Source: Candidatus Bathyarchaeota archaeon
Lineage (GTDB): Archaea; Thermoproteota; Bathyarchaeia; Bathyarchaeales; UBA233
Assembly: GCA_004376975.1 (NCBI GenBank)
Contig: SOJA01000195.1
Coordinates: 1-6,695 of the forward strand
Length of the DNA: 6,695 nucleotides
Reading direction: 5' to 3'
Under the pieces are notes generated by a model. That model saw nothing but the letters and a program-made list of their open reading frames with translations. It had not been told where the DNA came from and searched no databases. The translations under genes were made by a program, and so were the position numbers. Shown piece after piece: positions 5,172 through 6,695 of the stretch (position 1 is its first letter; every line of letters starts with the position of its first letter).

Positions 5172-6377
5172 TCAAGCTCTTTTTTTGGCGCTTATGATTG
5201 AGATAACGTCTCTGTCTTTGAGAATGTAGTCTTCTCCCACCCTTTTTTTCTCTCTTGCTTCAATTGCATAGATGAAACTTTCCCCGATTTCAGTATGAAT
5301 TCTATATGCAAGTTGACGCGCTGTTGTCTTGTAGGGCACAAGATAGGCGTCTGGAAGAATTCTTCCTTCATGATCTGCTAGGTGCTCCACATCTTCAACT
5401 GGATAGACAGTAATCATACTTAAAAGCCTGAAAAAAGCCGCGTTTATTGCTTCTTGAACACCTGTTGACCCAAATTCAATTAGAATTTTTTCCCTTATAG
5501 TTTCCAACGCTTTGATCTGGCTTTCATTCAGTTGATCTAGCTTGTTTATTTTGAAGTTGCAGTCTCCAGGTCTGTACTCGATTAGCTTTCTTTCTGATGC
5601 TCTTCTTATCGCAAGTTCAGCTTCTGCGCAGCAGGGTATCACAAGATAGTTCAATTTCTGTAGTTTTTTTAGGTTTTCATAGGCTGTTGGTACGTCTATC
5701 TTGTTAGCTACTATTAACATTGGCTTGGCAATTTGCCTTAGCGTATCCACAAATCTCAGAAAATCTTCATCGCTCCAAGCTGCGGGTTTATCAGCATTCA
5801 ACCCTGTTCTCCTTGTTGCCTCAAATATGTGGCTTCTTTTTATTGCTAAGCCGCTTAATCTTTCTTCCAGCAAAGAGAAAAGATCCTCTTTTGATTCCGC
5901 TTCCACGGTTCTCGCGATTTTAGACCAGTCTCGTTTAAGTATGTTTGCCATCCACATGGTTATTTCATTTTCCAGAAACCTCACATCTTCCAATGGGTCG
6001 TGTTCACCAGATTTGCATACTCTTCCTTCGGAATCTGTTCCGCCTGAAGCGTCAATGATATGGATTAAAGCATCTGCCTTTCTTATTTCATCTAGAAACT
6101 GGTTTCCCAGACCTCTTCCTTGCCATGCACCAGGCACAAGGCCAGCACAATCAATTAGTTCAACAGGGATGAGTCTTATCCCGTCGAGGCATAGGGAGTT
6201 GACAGGATTATCTTGAACATTAAATTCTTTGCATACACATGGTGTTCGAACATATCCAATTCCCCTGTTTGGCTTTATTGTTGTGAATGGATGGCTTGCA
6301 ATCTTAGCTGGTGCAAGAGTTGTAGCACTGAAAAACGTTGATTTTCCAGTATTCGGCTTTCCAACGACACCTACCAT
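5172..6377 (-). CDS. ychF: YchF/Obg-like P-loop NTPase, archaeal type
   Basis: This is a 401-residue translation-associated P-loop NTPase of the YchF/OLA1 branch of the Obg family, which binds ribosomes. Seen: G1 GKPNTGKST (6-14), HPFTTIKPNRG (29-39, switch region), the archaeal Cys-x-Cys insert (C47, C49), G3 DCAGLVPGAWQGRGLG (76-91), G4 NKID (225-228), a G5-like stretch AEAEL (251-255), the helical YchF domain (about 120-200), FGSTGVQEA (302-310) and a C-terminal TGS domain (about 325-398, with HTEIG and RVGEDYILKDRDVI). The hydrophobic residue replacing the usual catalytic Gln after G3 is typical. NKID is the guanine-reading form, in contrast to the NxxE of bacterial and human ATP-using members. 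ATG 6377 is chosen because homologues start right before the first strand; TTG 6392, five codons upstream, is possible. No strong ribosome site is seen. It converges on uppS with 4 bases between stop codons. Confidence 0.95.
   Translation of the reverse strand: MVGVVGKPNTGKSTFFSATTLAPAKIASHPFTTIKPNRGIGYVRTPCVCKEFNVQDNPVNSLCLDGIRLIPVELIDCAGLVPGAWQGRGLGNQFLDEIRKADALIHIIDASGGTDSEGRVCKSGEHDPLEDVRFLENEITMWMANILKRDWSKIARTVEAESKEDLFSLLEERLSGLAIKRSHIFEATRRTGLNADKPAAWSDEDFLRFVDTLRQIAKPMLIVANKIDVPTAYENLKKLQKLNYLVIPCCAEAELAIRRASERKLIEYRPGDCNFKINKLDQLNESQIKALETIREKILIEFGSTGVQEAINAAFFRLLSMITVYPVEDVEHLADHEGRILPDAYLVPYKTTARQLAYRIHTEIGESFIYAIEAREKKRVGEDYILKDRDVISIISAKKRA
5180..5186 (+). terminator. T-run terminator after uppS
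   Basis: Seven consecutive T residues start 13 bases after the uppS stop, on the uppS strand. T-runs of this kind end transcription in archaea without needing a hairpin. The run lies inside the 3' coding end of ychF on the other strand, so the two transcripts would overlap. No hairpin precedes it. Confidence 0.55.
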
Positions 6378-6413
6378 CAAACTGAAAACCAAGCACTCTT
6401 TTATTTCCGCTTT

Positions 6414-6420
6414 CTATAAA
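6414..6420 (-). promoter_or_regulatory. TATA box of ychF
   Basis: On the - strand this reads TTTATAG, preceded by CGTAAGGC, which may serve as a BRE. The centre is about 40 bases upstream of ATG 6377, predicting a start of transcription near 6390 and a leader of about 13 bases, or a leaderless message if TTG 6392 is used. A perfect 10-base palindrome, ATTACGTAAT (6488-6497), lies further upstream and might be an operator or chance. The rest of 6378-6596 shows no gene on either strand. Confidence 0.45.
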
Positions 6421-6560
6421 GCCTTACGCTTTCATGATGATAACCATATTCAAATCGCGACTTTCCAGTGGCAAAATGTAGGCAAGCATTACGTAATAGT
6501 CATAGATTTTTCAGCTTTGCGATCAAGTTTTGTGTTTACCTGTAGGAATTTACTGGCCAG

Positions 6561-6567
6561 AAAAAAA
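6561..6567 (-). terminator. T-run terminator of the dockerin-like gene
   Basis: Read on the - strand, CCC is followed by seven T residues, about 30 bases after the stop codon of the upstream - strand gene. This is a typical archaeal U-tract terminator and separates that gene from ychF. The palindrome CTGGCCAG (6553-6560) lies just beyond it. Confidence 0.5.
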
Positions 6568-6596
6568 GGGTAGTGTTTGGGTTTTGATTTCTAGCG

Positions 6597-6695
6597 TCAT
6601 GGTGGTGTTCCCCATTCCATTCCGTATTTGCCGGTGATGCTTACTACGTCGTAGATGCCTACGTGTCCTAGGTCGCTTGCGTCCAAGTCACCGCC
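6597..6695 (-). CDS. C-terminal end of a probable surface protein with dockerin-like loop (5' end outside window)
   Basis: The - strand is open from the window edge to TGA at 6599-6597 and gives the last 32 residues of a protein (GGDLDASDLGHVGIYDVVSI, then a short Gly-Trp-Gly-rich tail). The block DASDLGHVGIYD has the spacing of a calcium-binding EF-hand/dockerin type loop: Asp at 1, Ser at 3, Gly at 6, Asp at 12, with position 5 changed from Asp to Leu. It is followed by a short hydrophobic helix and an aromatic-Gly end. Loops of this kind commonly end secreted or cell-surface proteins in archaea. The T-run at 6561-6567 probably terminates its transcript. The assignment rests on this one loop, so the rest of the protein is unknown. 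Base composition is GC-richer than the neighbours. Confidence 0.6.
   Translation of the reverse strand, partial: GGDLDASDLGHVGIYDVVSITGKYGMEWGTPP

Noticed and set aside
5701..6216. 171-codon + strand frame opposite ychF
   Set aside because: It is antisense to a strongly conserved gene, with no ribosome site or family resemblance.
6434..6500. Box C-like ATGATGA as the start of a C/D guide RNA
   Set aside because: No box D (CTGA) or C'/D' pair is found at a proper distance on the same strand.

Overview
The window looks like a chromosomal segment from an uncultivated-type archaeon, most likely Thermoproteota and possibly Bathyarchaeia-like. The family combination points to archaea: a COG1340 coiled-coil protein, a DUF373 membrane protein, an archaeal cis-prenyltransferase with the DGNRRW variant motif, an archaeal YchF with an early Cys-x-Cys insert, and a dockerin-like surface-protein tail. 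TATA-type boxes, T-run terminators and probable TTG starts agree with this. The lineage is an inference, since no rRNA or marker gene is present.

Left part (1-1513, + strand). The window opens with the C-terminal 38 codons of an unidentified gene. A complete ParB-like protein follows, with a Cys/His knuckle in place of the usual C-terminal dimerisation domain. Then comes a 455-base stretch with no confident gene (1059-1513). It holds a good TATA box, a 43-base hairpin region, broken protein-like frames that may be a decayed gene, a possible 56-codon small gene, and a 16-base element matching the bacterial parS consensus at 13 of 16 positions.

Middle part (1514-5167, + strand). Four closely packed genes look like an operon: a COG1340 coiled-coil protein, a DUF373 six-pass membrane protein, an MTA/MTI phosphorylase and undecaprenyl-diphosphate-type synthase UppS. 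The DUF373 and phosphorylase genes overlap, and the phosphorylase and uppS are 3 bases apart. UppS makes the lipid carrier for surface glycosylation. The phosphorylase recycles the methylthio-nucleoside left by polyamine synthesis, and its purine-site Asn suggests it may use the 6-oxopurine methylthioinosine. A T-run just after uppS probably ends the operon.

Right part (5168-6695, - strand). The archaeal YchF/Obg-like NTPase gene converges on uppS with only 4 bases between the stop codons. Its own TATA-like promoter lies upstream. Beyond it is the C-terminal end of another - strand gene whose last 32 residues carry a degenerate dockerin/EF-hand-like loop typical of secreted archaeal surface proteins.

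Nothing resembles a CRISPR array, a tRNA or rRNA gene, or an intact mobile element. The most unusual material is the interval between parB and the coiled-coil gene, plus the substrate question for the phosphorylase.
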